Part shown: positions 63,514-64,000 of the stretch, in pieces
Numbering within the stretch: the first letter of the stretch is position 1
Layout of the letters: every line of letters begins with the position of its first letter
Assembly (NCBI RefSeq): GCF_000478195.2
Contig: NZ_AUZM01000029.1
Coordinates: forward strand, 1 to 64,000
Source of the DNA: Lyngbya aestuarii BL J
GTDB lineage: Bacteria > Cyanobacteriota > Cyanobacteriia > Cyanobacteriales > Microcoleaceae
DNA length: 64,000 bases
Direction of reading: 5' to 3'
Notes under the pieces: generated by a model
Databases searched by the model: none
The model's input: only the letters and a program-made list of their open reading frames with translations
What the model was told of the DNA's origin: nothing
Program-made: the position numbers and the translations under genes

Positions 63514-64000
63514 CTAATTTTGATATTGAATCCGATAAATGCGATCGCCCGCTTCTTCAGTAAACAGTAAACTACCATCCGGCATTGTTAACAAACCAAC
63601 CGGACGCCCCCAAGTGGTCGGAATAGAAGGATCAATCAAAAAACCCGTCAGAAAATCTTCGTATTCTCCCGTGGGTTGACCCTGTTGATCAAAAGGAACA
63701 AACACCAACTTATACCCTGTTCCTTGATCGCGGTTCCAACTCCCTCTAAACGCCACAAATGCACCATTTTGATACTTTTGGGGGAACGTTTCCCCATCAT
63801 AAAATTGCAGTCCTAACGCCGCAGAATGAGACTGAAATAACACCTCTGGCGTTGTTGTTTTTGCGGCTAAATCGGGATTTTCTCCCTGACGACGAGGATC
63901 AATATTATTCGGCGCTAAATAAGCATAAGGCCAACCATAAAATTCCCCAAAGTTCAACCCGGCTAAATAATCAGGAACCAAATTATCACCTAGTCCATCC
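63514..64000 (-). CDS. Sorbosone/glucose dehydrogenase-like (PQQ-GDH fold), partial
   Basis: The C-terminal ~161 residues of a gene that continues beyond the right edge; the frame is open to base 64000 (reading DGLGDNLVPDYL at the edge). GLNFGEFYGWPYAY, FRGSWNRDQGTGYKLVFVPF, WGRPVGLLTMPDGSLLFTEE and a final DRIYRIQYQ are typical of the six-bladed beta-propeller PQQ-dependent sugar dehydrogenase/L-sorbosone dehydrogenase family. Many cyanobacterial members have unproven substrates and are exported. It lies 58 bases upstream of the FAD monooxygenase gene. Confidence 0.8.
   Translation of the reverse strand, partial: DGLGDNLVPDYLAGLNFGEFYGWPYAYLAPNNIDPRRQGENPDLAAKTTTPEVLFQSHSAALGLQFYDGETFPQKYQNGAFVAFRGSWNRDQGTGYKLVFVPFDQQGQPTGEYEDFLTGFLIDPSIPTTWGRPVGLLTMPDGSLLFTEEAGDRIYRIQYQN

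Noticed and set aside
1-64000. tRNA, rRNA, tmRNA, RNase P RNA or insertion sequences
   Set aside because: I looked for T-psi-C-like GTTCRANNC words, rRNA motifs, the RNase P core and transposase frames in the spacers and found none. A tRNAscan-SE and ISfinder run would be decisive.

Overview
The window is chromosomal DNA from a cyanobacterium. It carries apcF (phycobilisome core), ycf51, a ferredoxin-dependent divinyl reductase, a CtaA-type copper ATPase, the DUF3143/J-domain pair, many GCGATCGC (HIP1-type) octamers and an NtcA-type glnA promoter. Moderate-to-low GC, long AT-rich spacers, a PEP-CTERM protein and abundant signalling genes fit a filamentous non-heterocystous lineage (Oscillatoria/Planktothrix-like); that placement is inference. 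No insertion sequence, prophage, CRISPR array, tRNA or rRNA was found.

Layout. 1-8.8 kb: end of an LptC-like gene, clpC (-), rimI (-), then a ~190-nt structured RNA leading into lysA, cdaA and uppS (+), followed by DUF3143 and J-domain genes (-). 9-17.5 kb: YpfJ-type zinc peptidase, two small unknowns, larC diverging from a YrdC/YciO gene, a KaiC-like ATPase followed by a GGDEF protein, ychF and a holin-fold membrane protein. 17.4-21.7 kb: a Na/Ca exchanger and a minus-strand cluster with a 51-aa Cys-rich lipoprotein, a truncated PspA/IM30-like protein, two coiled-coil proteins and a glycine-zipper membrane protein, with two ~62-bp MITE-like repeats between genes. 21.9-28.8 kb: bciB, a small membrane protein, typA, an O-FucT-like glycosyltransferase, ycf51 and a REC-adenylyl cyclase. 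28.9-35.7 kb: a sensory block on the minus strand (AI-2E permease, FIST protein, 1244-aa hybrid histidine kinase, single REC). 36-43.6 kb: an internally duplicated glycosyltransferase, a His-rich CobW GTPase, dtd, a Cu-ATPase and a conserved small protein. 44.3-50 kb: tmk, holB, then (-) tlyA, a membrane protein and a ZorA/ZorB-like ion-motor pair. 50-54.9 kb: apcF and glnA divergent around an NtcA site, a methyltransferase, a YbjN protein and a lipoate ligase-like protein. 54.9-55.4 kb: two tandem ~182-nt copies of a structured RNA. 55.6-64 kb: mnmE, a PlsC-like acyltransferase, a PEP-CTERM protein, a paired membrane-protein operon, a FAD monooxygenase and the end of a sorbosone dehydrogenase-like gene.

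The strongest leads for something undescribed are the tandem RNA pair (54991-55401), whose two copies differ by pair-preserving substitutions; the ZorAB-like motor with a third membrane protein but no Zorya effectors; the PspA-like envelope cluster; and the structured RNA whose closing stem overlaps the lysA start codon. Positions and motifs were read directly from the sequence. Family names rest on recognising motifs, without any database search.
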